Source: an uncultured Acetatifactor sp. (GTDB lineage: Bacteria > Bacillota > Clostridia > Lachnospirales > Lachnospiraceae). From it: a stretch of DNA of 54,538 nucleotides. Location of the stretch: the NCBI GenBank assembly GCA_947595925.1, contig CANQEV010000017.1, positions 1 through 54,538 of the forward strand. The letters run 5' to 3'. The position numbers and the translations under genes are program-made. The number at the start of each line of letters is the position of its first letter. Position 1 is the first letter of the stretch. The notes below the pieces were generated by a model that was not told the origin of the DNA, ran no database searches, and worked only from the letters and a program-made list of their open reading frames with translations. Shown in pieces: positions 17,483 to 26,039 of this stretch.

Positions 17483-18265
17483 CTATATTACATGTCTGTC
17501 TTTCAGCTTGCCGACAATGTAGTCAACAGATTCCGTTACGTCCAGATTTACCTTCTCGCCAGCGCCCTTGCGGACCTTGTCGGATGCCTTTGCGATCTGG
17601 GTAGGAGATCCTTTCAGACCAAGGTTGGAATCCTCTACGTCCACCAGGTTCGCCCTGCCCCAAACGGTGATCTCCGCGTCGCAGGCGTCAAAGATGCCGC
17701 CGGGAGTCATGTAGCGGGGCTCGTTCAGCTCTGCCAGAGCGGTGATCAGGCAGGGCATCTTTGCCTTCAGGACATGATATCTGTCGTCGTACTGACGCTC
17801 CACGATCACGCTGTCTCCGTCGATCTCGATCTTCTGCGCGTAGGAGATTACGGGAATCCCCAGGTGCTCGGAGATCTGAGGGCCTACCTGAGCGGTATCG
17901 CCGTCGATGGCCTGACGTCCGGTGATGATCAGATCATAGTCCAGATTGCGGATCGCTCCTGCAAGGGTCTGGGAAGTAGCCCAGGTATCGGCACCGCCCA
18001 GGACTCTGTCGGTGACAAGGATGCCCTTGTCCGCGCCCATAGCCATGGCTTCGCGGAGAACGTCCTCAGCCTTGGGAAGGCCCATGGTGATGACGGTCAC
18101 CTCCGCGCCGTACTGATCCTTGAGTCTCAGGGCAGCCTCCAGGCCGGCCTTGTCGTCAGGATTCATAATGGTCATCATAGCGGCTCTGTCCAGCGTACCG
18201 TCGGGGTTGAACTTTACGCCGCCCTTGGTATCGGGGACCTGCTTAATACAAACAACGATTTTCAT
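17483..18265 (-). CDS. etfB: Electron transfer flavoprotein beta subunit
   Basis: The 260-aa product is the EtfAB partner that, in bifurcating complexes, carries the second FAD and the NADH site. It shows MKIVVCIKQVPDT at the N-terminus, NPDDKAGLEAALRLKD, the AMGADKGILVTDR block, and ITGRQAIDGDTAQVGPQISE around residue 120, all conserved in clostridial EtfB. Length is standard. It lies between bcd and etfA, 58 bases after bcd and 12 before etfA. Confidence 0.97.
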   Translation of the reverse strand: MKIVVCIKQVPDTKGGVKFNPDGTLDRAAMMTIMNPDDKAGLEAALRLKDQYGAEVTVITMGLPKAEDVLREAMAMGADKGILVTDRVLGGADTWATSQTLAGAIRNLDYDLIITGRQAIDGDTAQVGPQISEHLGIPVISYAQKIEIDGDSVIVERQYDDRYHVLKAKMPCLITALAELNEPRYMTPGGIFDACDAEITVWGRANLVDVEDSNLGLKGSPTQIAKASDKVRKGAGEKVNLDVTESVDYIVGKLKDRHVI

Positions 18266-18323
18266 TGTATTTTCACTCCTTATTTTCTATTGAATTTATT
18301 CGTTTCGCCGGAACAGGATCAGC

Positions 18324-19490
18324 TTACTTGAGCAGGCTTCCGGAGATCACCATTCTCTGAACCTCGCTGGTTCCCTCGTAGATCTCGGTGATCTTCGCGT
18401 CGCGCATCATGCGCTCCACCTCGTACTCTCTGGTGTATCCGTATCCGCCGTGGAGCTGAACCGCCTTCGTGGTGACTTCCATAGCCATCTCCGCCGCGTA
18501 CAGCTTCGCCATAGCCGCCTCCACATTGTAAGAGGTCTTGTGGTCCTTGGTGTACTGGTCCTTCGTCAGGGCTGCCTTATATACCAGGAACTGTGCAGCC
18601 TGTGCCTTGGTAGCCATATCCGCGATCTGGAACTGGGTGTTCTGGAACGCGCCGATGGCACGGCCGAACTGCTTTCTCTCCTTCACGTATGCGATGGTTC
18701 TCTCCAGAGCGCCCTCGCCGATGCCGAGAGCCTGTGCGGCGATACCGATACGTCCGCCGTCCAGGGTGTGCATTGCAATGCCGAAGCCCTTGCCCTGCTG
18801 TCCCAGCATGTTCTCCTTGGGGATACGGCAGTCGGTGAAGATCAGCTCGTAAGTGGAAGAACCGCGGATACCCATCTTCTTCTCCTTTGTGCCGAAGCTG
18901 AAGCCGGGAGTACCCTTTTCCACGATGAACGCGGAGATCTCCTTTGCCATCTTGCCGCGCTTCTCAACCATGCCGGTAATGGCGAAGATCACATAGACGT
19001 CCGCTTCCTTACCGTTGGTGATGAAGATCTTGGAGCCGTTGAGAACCCACTCGTCCCCGTCCAGCACAGCCTTGGTCTGCTGCCCCTGGGCGTCGGTTCC
19101 GGCACCGGGCTCGGTCAGACCGAACGCGCCAATCTTTCTTCCCGATGCGAGATCGGGCAGATACTTCTGCTTCTGCTCCTCAGTGCCATAGGTGAGGATG
19201 GGGTCGCAGCAGAGGGAAGTGTGTGCGGATACGATGACCGCGGTGGTGCCGCAGACCTTCGCCAGCTCCTCGACGCACATCACGTATGTCAGCACGTCGC
19301 AGCCCTGTCCGCCGTACTCCTTGGGGATGGGGATGCCCATGAAACCTGCCTTTGCCATCTTCTCAACGGTGGCCCGGGGAAATTCCTCCGTCTCGTCCAC
19401 CTCGATGGCAAGGGGCTTTACTTCCTTTTCGGCAAACTCCTTGAACAGAGTCCGCGCCATTTCATGCTTTTTGCTCAAAGTGAAATCCAT
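18324..19490 (-). CDS. bcd: Butyryl-CoA dehydrogenase (short-chain acyl-CoA dehydrogenase)
   Basis: Bcd reduces crotonyl-CoA to butyryl-CoA with EtfAB. The 388-aa acyl-CoA dehydrogenase has the FAD/substrate blocks [16 protein letters not shown] (about 128-143) and [14 protein letters not shown], the [12 protein letters not shown] block, and the catalytic glutamate in IYEGTSEVQ (E372). The clostridial context (thl, crt, hbd, etf) fixes the substrate. Product is the fourth gene of the operon; the 95 bases before it contain a strong hairpin. Confidence 0.97.
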   Translation of the reverse strand: MDFTLSKKHEMARTLFKEFAEKEVKPLAIEVDETEEFPRATVEKMAKAGFMGIPIPKEYGGQGCDVLTYVMCVEELAKVCGTTAVIVSAHTSLCCDPILTYGTEEQKQKYLPDLASGRKIGAFGLTEPGAGTDAQGQQTKAVLDGDEWVLNGSKIFITNGKEADVYVIFAITGMVEKRGKMAKEISAFIVEKGTPGFSFGTKEKKMGIRGSSTYELIFTDCRIPKENMLGQQGKGFGIAMHTLDGGRIGIAAQALGIGEGALERTIAYVKERKQFGRAIGAFQNTQFQIADMATKAQAAQFLVYKAALTKDQYTKDHKTSYNVEAAMAKLYAAEMAMEVTTKAVQLHGGYGYTREYEVERMMRDAKITEIYEGTSEVQRMVISGSLLK

Positions 19491-19525
19491 GATTTTGTTT
19501 CCTCCATAAAATGTAGTCTCTCAGA

Positions 19526-19545
19526 CGGGCCGCGGGAACGGCCCG
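19526..19545 (-). other. Intercistronic hairpin between hbd and bcd
   Basis: CGGGCCG pairs perfectly with CGGCCCG around TTCC(C) in the minus-strand RNA; no T run follows. It is more likely an RNA processing or stability element than a terminator. Confidence 0.5.
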
Positions 19546-19585
19546 CCCATGTAAAAGCAGGCGGTCCTGCCTCCTCTCAGAATCC

Positions 19586-20458
19586 TTACAGCGCGTCCAC
19601 GGGAGTCTTGGTGCGGTCGGCGTTGTAGACGTAGAAGCCCCTGCCGCTCTTCACTCCCAGGTTTCCGCCCCGAACCATCTTGCGGATCAGAGGGCAGGCG
19701 CGGTACTTGCTGTCCCCGGTCTCCTTGTAGAGAACGTCCATGATGGCAAGGCAGATGTCCAGGCCCACAAAGTCGCCCAGCTCCAAAGGTCCCATGGGAT
19801 GGTTTGCGCCCAGCTTCATGGCGGAGTCGATGCCCTCGATATTGGCAACGCCCTCCATCTTGATGAATGCCGCCTCGTTGATCATGGGGATCAGGATGCG
19901 GTTTACCACAAAGCCTGCGGCCTCGTTCACCTGTACGGGGGTCTTGCCGATCTCCTCGGAGATCTTCTTGATGGCGTCCACGGTCTCCTGGGGCGTGTTC
20001 ACGCCGGCGATCACTTCCACCAGCTTCATGCGGTCAGCAGGGTTGAAGAAGTGCATGCCGATCATGGGACGGGTGAGCCCGTTGCCGATCTCGGTGATGG
20101 AAAGGCTGGAAGTATTGGATGCGAAAATGCACTCGGGCTTTACGAACTTATCCAGCTCGCCGAAGGTGGTCTTCTTCACGCCCATGTCCTCGAATGCGGC
20201 CTCCACGATCAGGTCGCAGTCCGCGCAGAGATCTTCCTTCAATCCGGGAGTGATCTTCGCGAGAATGGCGTCCACAGCCTCCTGGGTCAGCTTGCCTTTC
20301 TCCACAAGCTTCGCGTAACCCTTGGCGATCTTGCTCTTGCCGCCCTCAGCCCACTCCTGCTTGATGTCGCAGAGCGCGACTTCATAACCGTCAACCTGGG
20401 CGAATGCCTTCGCAATGCCCTGTCCCATAGTGCCAGCGCCGATAATGCCTACTTTCAT
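19586..20458 (-). CDS. hbd: 3-hydroxybutyryl-CoA dehydrogenase
   Basis: Hbd reduces acetoacetyl-CoA to 3-hydroxybutyryl-CoA with NAD(P)H. The 290-aa product has the Rossmann GAGTMG at residues 7-12, the SNTSSLSITEIG block, catalytic histidine in GMHFFNPADRM near residue 138, the AAGFVVNRILIPMINEA helix and the C-terminal GRGFYVYN motif. Length is normal. Third gene of the operon. Confidence 0.97.
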   Translation of the reverse strand: MKVGIIGAGTMGQGIAKAFAQVDGYEVALCDIKQEWAEGGKSKIAKGYAKLVEKGKLTQEAVDAILAKITPGLKEDLCADCDLIVEAAFEDMGVKKTTFGELDKFVKPECIFASNTSSLSITEIGNGLTRPMIGMHFFNPADRMKLVEVIAGVNTPQETVDAIKKISEEIGKTPVQVNEAAGFVVNRILIPMINEAAFIKMEGVANIEGIDSAMKLGANHPMGPLELGDFVGLDICLAIMDVLYKETGDSKYRACPLIRKMVRGGNLGVKSGRGFYVYNADRTKTPVDAL

Positions 20459-20518
20459 TGAACGTTCCTCCTTATATTTTTATATTCTCTGTTTTATTTG
20501 CAGCTGTCCGACTTCTGT

Positions 20519-21343
20519 TTACTTGTTCTGGAACGGAGCCTTCACCTTATCCTTGTTCTTGTCCAGGAAGAAGGCCATGCCGTACTTCTGGTCCTCCGTC
20601 TCGAAGCAGTCCCCGAAGAGCTTCTCCTCGATGGCAACAGCCTCGTCCATATCCTTGTCCAGGCCCTCGTTGATGGCCTTCTTGCAGTTTCTCACCGCGA
20701 TGGGAGCGTTCTTTGCGATGGCTGCCGCCATCTTCTGTGCCCCAGCCAGAAGAACCTCCTGGGCGGTCTTCACAACGTTGCCCTCCGCGTCCACTTCCGC
20801 GGAATAAACCTCGTTCACCAGGCCGATCCGATATGCCTCCGCAGCCTTGATGTTGCGGGCGGTGTAGATCATCTGCTTTGCCATGCCGGGACCCACCAGG
20901 CGGGCAAGCCTCTGGGTGCCGCCGAAGCCGGGGGTGATTCCCAGACCAACCTCGGGCTGGCCGAACACCGCGTTGTCGGAGCAGAGCCGGATATCGCAGC
21001 TCATGGAGATCTCACAGCCGCCGCCCAGCGCAAAGCCGTTCACTGCGGCGATCACGGGGATCGGGAAAGTCTCCAGCTTCCGGAACACGTCGTTCCCCTT
21101 CTTTCCGAAAGCTTCGCCCTCCGCCTTTGTCAGGGAGCTCATCTCCCCGATGTCCGCGCCGGCCACAAAGGACTTCTGGCCCGCGCCGGTGAGGATCAGG
21201 CAACGGACGGCGTTGAGGTCCACCGCGTCCAGGGCGGCGTTTAACTCGTCCAGCACCTGGGAATTCAGCGCGTTCAGGGCCTTCTCCCGGTTGATGGTGA
21301 TCGTTGCGACCGCGCCGTTCTGTTCATAAAGTATGTAATCCAT
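20519..21343 (-). CDS. crt: Crotonase (3-hydroxybutyryl-CoA dehydratase)
   Basis: The chosen start at 21343 has AAGGAG at 7 bases; the open frame continues upstream to 21424 without support. The 274-aa enoyl-CoA hydratase has the oxyanion-hole blocks SFVAGADIGEM and NGFALGGGCEISM, and the two catalytic glutamates, one in GGCE and one in FGQPEVGLGITPGFGGTQRL. It dehydrates 3-hydroxybutyryl-CoA to crotonyl-CoA. The C-terminal helix carries PIAVRNCKKAINEG. Second gene of the operon. Confidence 0.96.
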   Translation of the reverse strand: MDYILYEQNGAVATITINREKALNALNSQVLDELNAALDAVDLNAVRCLILTGAGQKSFVAGADIGEMSSLTKAEGEAFGKKGNDVFRKLETFPIPVIAAVNGFALGGGCEISMSCDIRLCSDNAVFGQPEVGLGITPGFGGTQRLARLVGPGMAKQMIYTARNIKAAEAYRIGLVNEVYSAEVDAEGNVVKTAQEVLLAGAQKMAAAIAKNAPIAVRNCKKAINEGLDKDMDEAVAIEEKLFGDCFETEDQKYGMAFFLDKNKDKVKAPFQNK

Positions 21344-21437
21344 TTCGTTCTCCTTTTTTTTGAATACGTCCGACTGCCGGAACCCATTTCGCCATCCGGC
21401 TTTCTTTTCCGTTCCGACAGGCATTCACACACACCAA

Positions 21438-21465
21438 GGAGAATACCCCTTGCGAAGTATTCTCC
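21438..21465 (-). other. Intercistronic hairpin between thl and crt
   Basis: GGAGAATAC and GTATTCTCC form a perfect 9-bp stem 15 bases after the thl stop. On the minus strand no T run follows it (TTGGTGTG), so it is probably a stability or partial-attenuation element; on the plus strand a T-rich tract follows. Confidence 0.55.
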
Positions 21466-21480
21466 CTGCTTTTTTCTTTA

Positions 21481-22665
21481 TTAGTCCTCGATCTTCACGA
21501 TGGTGGAGCAGCCCATGCCGCCGCCGATGCAGAGGGTTGCCAGACCGGTCTTTGCGCCCCTTGCGTGCATCTCGTGAAGCAGCGTTACCAGGATACGGCA
21601 TCCGGACGCGCCCACGGGATGGCCCAGGGCGATAGCGCCGCCGTTGGGGTTCAGCTGCTTATCCACGTCGATGCCCAGCTCCTTGCCCACTGCAACGGAC
21701 TGTGCCGCAAACGCCTCGTTTGCCTCGATGATGTCAAAGTCTTCGATCTTCATGCCGGTCTTCGCCATGACTTTCTTTGTGGCAGCCACGGGACCGATTC
21801 CCATTACCTCGGGACGAACGCCTGCCAGCGCTCCTGCTACGAAAGTAGCCATGGGCTTTACGCCCAGCTCCTTCGCCTTCTCCTCGCTCATCACCACGAT
21901 GGCAGCCGCGCCGTCATTGATGCCGGAAGCGTTGCCGGCGGTTACGAATCCGCCCGGATTGATGGGACGAAGCTTCTGAAGTCCCTCGATGGTGGAGCCG
22001 GGACGAGGACCCTCGTCCACCTTGAACTCGATCGTCTCCTTTTTCTTCTTTACCATAACGGGTACGATCTCCGCGTCGAAAGCGCCGCTCTTCTGTGCAG
22101 CCTCCGTCTTCTGCTGGCTCTTCAGGGCGAACTCGTCCAGTTCCTCCCTGGTCAGTCCCCACTCCTCGCAGATATTGTCCGCGGTCTTGATCATATGATA
22201 ATCGTTGAAAGCGTCCCAAAGGGCGTCCTTGATCATGGTGTCCACCAGCTTGCCGTCGTTCATGCGGTAGCCGTAACGTCCCTGCATCACCGCGTAGGGA
22301 GCCATGGACATATTCTCCATGCCGCCTGCCACAACCACGTCGGCGTCTCCCGCCATGATCATCTGTGCAGCCTGGTTCACGCAGTTCAGACCGGAACCGC
22401 AGACAACGTTCATGGTGACAGCGGGAACCTCGATGGGAAGCCCGGCCTTGATGGACGCCTGACGCGCCACGTTCTGACCCTGGCCTGCCTGGATCACGCA
22501 GCCCATGTAAACCTGGTCAACCTGCTCAGGCTTAACGCCCGCTCTGTTCAATGCCTCTTTGATTACGATTGCGCCCAACTCCGCCGCGGGAGTCGTGCTC
22601 AGGGAACCGCCCATGGTTCCGATTGCGGTACGGCAAGCACCGGCCAAAACTACTTTCTTTGCCAT
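21481..22665 (-). CDS. thl: Acetyl-CoA C-acetyltransferase (thiolase)
   Basis: Thl condenses two acetyl-CoA to acetoacetyl-CoA, the entry to butyrate formation. The 394-aa product has nucleophile C89 in [11 protein letters not shown]349 in [11 protein letters not shown] and C379 in CIGGGMGCS, the complete thiolase triad. It heads the thl-crt-hbd-bcd-etfB-etfA operon behind the promoter at 22734-22762, with CGGAGG as ribosome site. Confidence 0.97.
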   Translation of the reverse strand: MAKKVVLAGACRTAIGTMGGSLSTTPAAELGAIVIKEALNRAGVKPEQVDQVYMGCVIQAGQGQNVARQASIKAGLPIEVPAVTMNVVCGSGLNCVNQAAQMIMAGDADVVVAGGMENMSMAPYAVMQGRYGYRMNDGKLVDTMIKDALWDAFNDYHMIKTADNICEEWGLTREELDEFALKSQQKTEAAQKSGAFDAEIVPVMVKKKKETIEFKVDEGPRPGSTIEGLQKLRPINPGGFVTAGNASGINDGAAAIVVMSEEKAKELGVKPMATFVAGALAGVRPEVMGIGPVAATKKVMAKTGMKIEDFDIIEANEAFAAQSVAVGKELGIDVDKQLNPNGGAIALGHPVGASGCRILVTLLHEMHARGAKTGLATLCIGGGMGCSTIVKIED

Positions 22666-22733
22666 TCGTTTTTCCTCCGTTTTATTTGTTGTTTTTGATG
22701 ATTGTTATTTTTTTATCATTCTTCGCTTTTCTC

Positions 22734-22762
22734 ATTGTATCATAGGCACATAGCTTTTGCAA
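22734..22762 (-). promoter_or_regulatory. Promoter of the butyrate operon
   Basis: Minus strand TTGCAA, 17-base spacer, TACAAT with TGA extended -10. It is 69 bases from the thl start and the only good promoter I see before etfA, so it likely drives all six genes. The repeat element begins about 20 bases upstream of the -35. Confidence 0.75.
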
Positions 22763-22781
22763 TGCCTGATTTTTAAATTTT

Positions 22782-23136
22782 CCAGTTCAGCCAGCCGCCG
22801 TGGTTCGGGCAAAAATTGTGCTCGCACAAATTTTTGCCGAACACGCGCGGCTGAGGGAGCGCCTTCTTATGAGCAAAGGTAGTCGCGAAGCGACGGAAAG
22901 CGCGTCAGCGCGGCTTTGCGAATGGCGCGGGCTGAACTGGATACCCCAGGGACGCAACCGCCCTTCTATGCGCAAGACATTCGCGAAGCAGCGGTAAGCG
23001 CGTCAGCGCGGCTTTGCGAATGGCGCGGGCTGAACTGGACACCCCAGGAACGCAACCGCCCTTCCATGCGCAAGACATTCGCGAAGCGACGGTAAGCGCG
23101 TCAGCGCGGCTTTGCGAATGGCGCGGGCTGAACTGG
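22782..23136. repeat. Inverted-repeat-bounded element with 98-bp tandem repeats
   Basis: The element is bounded by CCAGTTCAGCC (22782-22792) and its exact complement GGCTGAACTGG (23126-23136). Inside are a 40-base hairpin (22803-22842) and 2.6 copies of a 98-bp unit starting TCGCGAAG at 22883, 22981 and 23079, each containing GCGCGTCAGCGCGGC and ending in the same GGCTGAACTGG. Copies differ by only a few bases. Its right edge abuts the stop codon of the HD gene with no gap. No transposase is present, so it resembles a non-autonomous intergenic repeat. Short open frames across it are repeat artefacts. Confidence 0.85.
22803..22842. repeat. 40-base near-perfect hairpin inside the repeat element
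   Basis: Left arm GTTCGGGCAAAAATTGTG and right arm CACAAATTTTTGCCGAAC pair around CTCG with only two single-base bulges. No T run follows on either strand, so it is not an obvious terminator. Confidence 0.8.
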
Positions 23137-23736
23137 TCACCCAAAAATATCATCTATGATCGCGCCTTTTTTCAGATTGGGCTGAATGAATTTTTCATAG
23201 GCGTACTTCCAGACCTGCGGCGCTCCTTTTGAAGTCTTCCGGTTCCTGGTGAGGATCTGTCCCAGCTTGACCTTGTGCTCCTTCCAAGATTTTCCCAGGG
23301 TGACGTCGTTCTGCATGATGGGCTGGATATTGTCCATGGAGTGGGCGAACCTTGCCTCCGGCGTCTCCCACTTTTCAAATTCCTCCCAGAGGGCCCTAAG
23401 TTCCTCCCTCTGATCGTCCGGCAAAAGCCCGAAGAGACGGTCCGCCGCCTTGACCTCCCGGTCCCGTTTCGTCTTCTGCCCCTCCTCGTCGTAAGCGTAG
23501 GTGTCCCCCGCGTCGATCTCCACCAGATCGTGGATCAGGAGCATCATCATGGTCTTTGCCAGATCCACCTCCCCGTCGGCGTACTCTTTCATAAGATAAG
23601 CCATGACCGCCAGGTGCCAGGCGTGTTCCGCGTCATTTTCCTTCCGCTCGCCCCCTGTCAGGTAGGTCTGCCGCTGAACAAATTTCTCCTTGTCAATCTC
23701 CCGCAAAAACGCAAACTGCTGATCCATTCTGGACAT
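23137..23736 (-). CDS. HD-domain hydrolase (HDDC2/YfbR-like nucleotidase)
   Basis: The 199-aa product has the HD-superfamily metal motif: H in ENDAEHAWHLAV (near 40), HD in LLIHDLVEIDAGD (near 69) and a distal D in HSMDNIQPI. The ENxAEHxWH and HDxxExxxGD pattern matches HDDC2/YfbR 5'-deoxynucleotidases, which hydrolyse deoxyribonucleoside 5'-monophosphates. AAGGAG precedes the ATG at 23736. Its stop codon lies directly against the repeat element at 22782-23136, so the 3' untranslated part is made of repeats. Confidence 0.9.
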   Translation of the reverse strand: MSRMDQQFAFLREIDKEKFVQRQTYLTGGERKENDAEHAWHLAVMAYLMKEYADGEVDLAKTMMMLLIHDLVEIDAGDTYAYDEEGQKTKRDREVKAADRLFGLLPDDQREELRALWEEFEKWETPEARFAHSMDNIQPIMQNDVTLGKSWKEHKVKLGQILTRNRKTSKGAPQVWKYAYEKFIQPNLKKGAIIDDIFG

Positions 23737-23795
23737 CTCACCATCTCCTTACCTTGTGCCAGTCTCCTTTTATGCCCCCGTAGCTGCCGTACTTC

Positions 23796-23817
23796 CAGAC
23801 GGCACCCGTCTGTTTTT
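23796..23817 (+). terminator. Terminator-like hairpin in the hpf-HD interval
   Basis: CAGACGG pairs with CCGTCTG around CAC and is followed by TTTTT on the plus strand. No plus-strand gene precedes it, so it may only stop antisense transcription. Confidence 0.45.
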
Positions 23818-23836
23818 GTCACACTGCGACGGAAAA

Positions 23837-23862
23837 GGAGCGCTGCTTTTCAGCAATGCTCC
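23837..23862 (-). terminator. Terminator after hpf
   Basis: GGAGC..TTGCTG and CAGC..GCTCC form an imperfect stem, followed on the minus strand by CTTTT; the plus side is followed by ATTTTTT, so it may act both ways. It lies 66 bases past the hpf stop. Confidence 0.6.
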
Positions 23863-23927
23863 TCAATTTTTTATGCCGGAATATCCTGTCTTATGCCAAA
23901 CCGTTTTCCGCCGGACTTTCTTCCCGG

Positions 23928-24455
23928 TCAGTTCTCCGGTTCGATCAGGCCGTAGGTGTCGCCCTTCCTCTTATACACCACGTTCACCTGATTCGTCTCC
24001 GCGTTGCAGAATACAAAGAAGTTGTGTCCCAGGAGTTCCATCTGGATGCAGGCGTCCTCCGGATACATGGGCTTGATGTCAAATTTCTTCGTGCGGACGA
24101 TCTTGATCTCCTCTTCATCCGCGTAATCGTTTTCCACGTACATCTGGCTGAAATCGCCGGCCTCCTGCTGCTTGTCCACGATCTTTGTCTTGTATTTCTT
24201 CAGCTGTCTCTCAATGATCTCTTCCACAAGGTCGATGGAGACATACATGTCGTTGCTCACCTGCTCGGAACGGATGATATTTCCCTTGACGGGGATCGTC
24301 ACCTCTATCTTCTGGCGGTCCTTCTCCACGCTCAGCGTCACGTTCACCTGGGTGTCGGGGTTGAAATACTTATCTAACTTGCCGATCTTGTCCTCCACTG
24401 CCGCCTTTAATCCGGGCGTCACCTCGATGTTTCTGCCAACGATAATACATTTCAT
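23928..24455 (-). CDS. hpf: Long-form ribosome hibernation promoting factor
   Basis: HPF binds the 30S decoding centre and, in the long form, joins two ribosomes into inactive 100S dimers. The 175-aa product has the N-terminal RaiA-type domain (residues 1-100, IIVGRNIEVTPGLKAAVEDKIGKLDKYF and MYVSIDLVEEIIERQLKKYK), an acidic linker, and the C-terminal dimerisation domain (IVRTKKFDIKPMYPEDACIQMELLGHNFFVF). A good promoter is at 24564-24593 and a terminator after the gene, so it is probably monocistronic. Confidence 0.96.
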   Translation of the reverse strand: MKCIIVGRNIEVTPGLKAAVEDKIGKLDKYFNPDTQVNVTLSVEKDRQKIEVTIPVKGNIIRSEQVSNDMYVSIDLVEEIIERQLKKYKTKIVDKQQEAGDFSQMYVENDYADEEEIKIVRTKKFDIKPMYPEDACIQMELLGHNFFVFCNAETNQVNVVYKRKGDTYGLIEPEN

Positions 24456-24563
24456 AAATCGATCATCCCCTTCGCTGCAATATTTTCAATTCCAGACTGA
24501 CGCCGGCGCTGCTCTGATCGGACGCTTTCCCGTCCAGGCCCGTCCCTCTGTAATTGTATGCTC

Positions 24564-24593
24564 ATTATACCATAATTTTCCATCATTTTGCAA
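24564..24593 (-). promoter_or_regulatory. Promoter of hpf
   Basis: Minus strand TTGCAA, 18-base spacer, TATAAT with TGG extended -10, about 109 bases before the hpf start. Confidence 0.75.
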
Positions 24594-24951
24594 CAATTTA
24601 GAGTTTTTTTTTGAGCTTTTTGACTTTATTTTTGTCAACAGAAATCTTTCAAATTCTGTTTTTTTCTTATATTTTTGGTAAACCTGTCCAAAACATTTGT
24701 TCCCCCAAAAACAGATGTTCCCGAACATGTTTTTATGCGAAAACATGTGGATATTGTGCATAACTTGGTGTATAAATCGTTTTTGCCCATTTTTCGGCTT
24801 TCAAAATTGTGGATAACTTTATTTTCTTCCACCGGCCTTCTCGTCAAAAAAATAGAATGTTTTTACTTTTTTGGTCATTTTGTATATATTCATTCCTGAT
24901 TGAATTTTTCCCCCGCCAGAAATAGTCCGAAACTTTGACCATAAATTCTGT
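24594..24951. other. AT-rich regulatory region upstream of hpf with DnaA-box-like sites
   Basis: No gene is supported here. The region is strikingly AT-rich compared with its surroundings. It holds TGTGGATAT (24746-24754) directly followed by TGTGCATAA (24755-24763), and a perfect TGTGGATAA (24808-24816), all in the same orientation and matching DnaA boxes. An ACATGTTTT/AAAACATGT hairpin (24724-24748) overlaps the first. Two AAAC-4N-GTTC sequences lie at 24691-24702 and 24709-24720, 18 bases apart. Confidence 0.55.
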
Positions 24952-25863
24952 CTATCTCCCCGCGAGGTAACTCCCGGCGCTCACAGCCGCGTTCGCTCCG
25001 TCCGCCACGGCGGTGACAACCTGCCGGATGGGCTTTTTGCGCACGTCCCCCGCCGCAAAGATCCCCGGGCAGGAGGTAACGCAGTCCTCCCCCGCCAGCA
25101 CGTACCCCGCCGGATCGCACTCCGCAAGGCCCTGTACCAGCTCGCTGTCCGGGTGGATCCCCACCGCTATAAACACGCCGTCCAGGGGCAGTTCCCTCTG
25201 GGAACCGTCCTTTGCATCCTCCAGAAGGACGCCCTCCACGCTGTCCTCCCCCCGGATCTCCTTTACCGTATGACTGTAAAGGATCTCTATATTTTCCTTG
25301 CTCTTCACTTCCTCCTGCAGGATCTTCGCCCCCCGCAGCTCGTCCCGGCGGTGGATCAGATAGACCTTCTTACAGATCCCGGACAAATAGACCGCGTCCT
25401 CCAGGGCGACGTCGCCGCCCCCGATCACCGCCGTGGTCTTCCCCCTAAAGAAAGCGCCGTCGCAGGTGGCACAGTAAGAGACGCCCATGCCGGAAAGCGC
25501 TTCCTCCCCGGGAACCCCCAAGAGCGCGTGATGGGCCCCCGCCGCCAGGATCACGCTGGCCGCCTCCAGCTCTTCTTTCTCCGTGCGGACGACCTTATAG
25601 CTGCCCCTGTCCAGGATTTCCAGGGCCTCCCCCTCCCGGAAGGAGATCTCCAGCTTGTCCGCGTGCTTTCTGAACGCCGTCCCCATATCAAAGCCGTTGA
25701 TCCCGGGAAGCCCCAGATAATTGTCCACCTCGTAGGTGTTCAGGATCTGGCCCCCGCTCATGGGATTTTTTTCCAGGACCAAAAGATCCAGTCCCGCCCT
25801 CTTTGCATAAACCGCCGCCGAAAGCCCCGCGGGCCCCGAACCGATGATGATCAGATCGTACAT
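24952..25863 (-). CDS. trxB: Thioredoxin reductase (NADPH)
   Basis: The 303-aa flavoprotein has the FAD motif GSGPAGLSAAVYAKRAG (8-24), redox cysteines C131 and C134 in SYCATCDGAF, the NAD(P)H motif GGGDVALEDAVYLS near 148, and the C-terminal FAD block GIFAAGDVRKKPIRQV. Layout and length match bacterial low-molecular-weight TrxB. The usual HRRxxxR for NADPH appears as HRRDELRGA. No thioredoxin gene is adjacent. Transcribed divergently from the SDR gene at 26040. Confidence 0.93.
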   Translation of the reverse strand: MYDLIIIGSGPAGLSAAVYAKRAGLDLLVLEKNPMSGGQILNTYEVDNYLGLPGINGFDMGTAFRKHADKLEISFREGEALEILDRGSYKVVRTEKEELEAASVILAAGAHHALLGVPGEEALSGMGVSYCATCDGAFFRGKTTAVIGGGDVALEDAVYLSGICKKVYLIHRRDELRGAKILQEEVKSKENIEILYSHTVKEIRGEDSVEGVLLEDAKDGSQRELPLDGVFIAVGIHPDSELVQGLAECDPAGYVLAGEDCVTSCPGIFAAGDVRKKPIRQVVTAVADGANAAVSAGSYLAGR

Positions 25864-26039
25864 ACTGCCTCCTGTTCTGTGTCTTTTCTAATTTATTATT
25901 GTGGGCTGCCGTCCCAACTCCCGCTTTACTTTGCCGGAAAATATGCTATGATAAGGACAGACATTCACGGAAAAGAGAAGCGCGTCCTTCCGCCCCCTTT
26001 TCCGCCCGATGTATCATACTGTCAAGCAAGGAGCTTTTT

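Noticed and set aside
22883..23136. CRISPR array
   Set aside because: The 98-bp units are contiguous near-identical tandem copies with no alternating unique spacers, and there are no cas genes.
24675..24899. 74-codon plus-strand frame in the AT-rich region
   Set aside because: Composition follows the AT-rich noncoding background and no ribosome site precedes it.
24594..24951. Chromosomal origin of replication
   Set aside because: DnaA-box-like sites are present but dnaA, dnaN and related genes are not; three boxes alone are too few.
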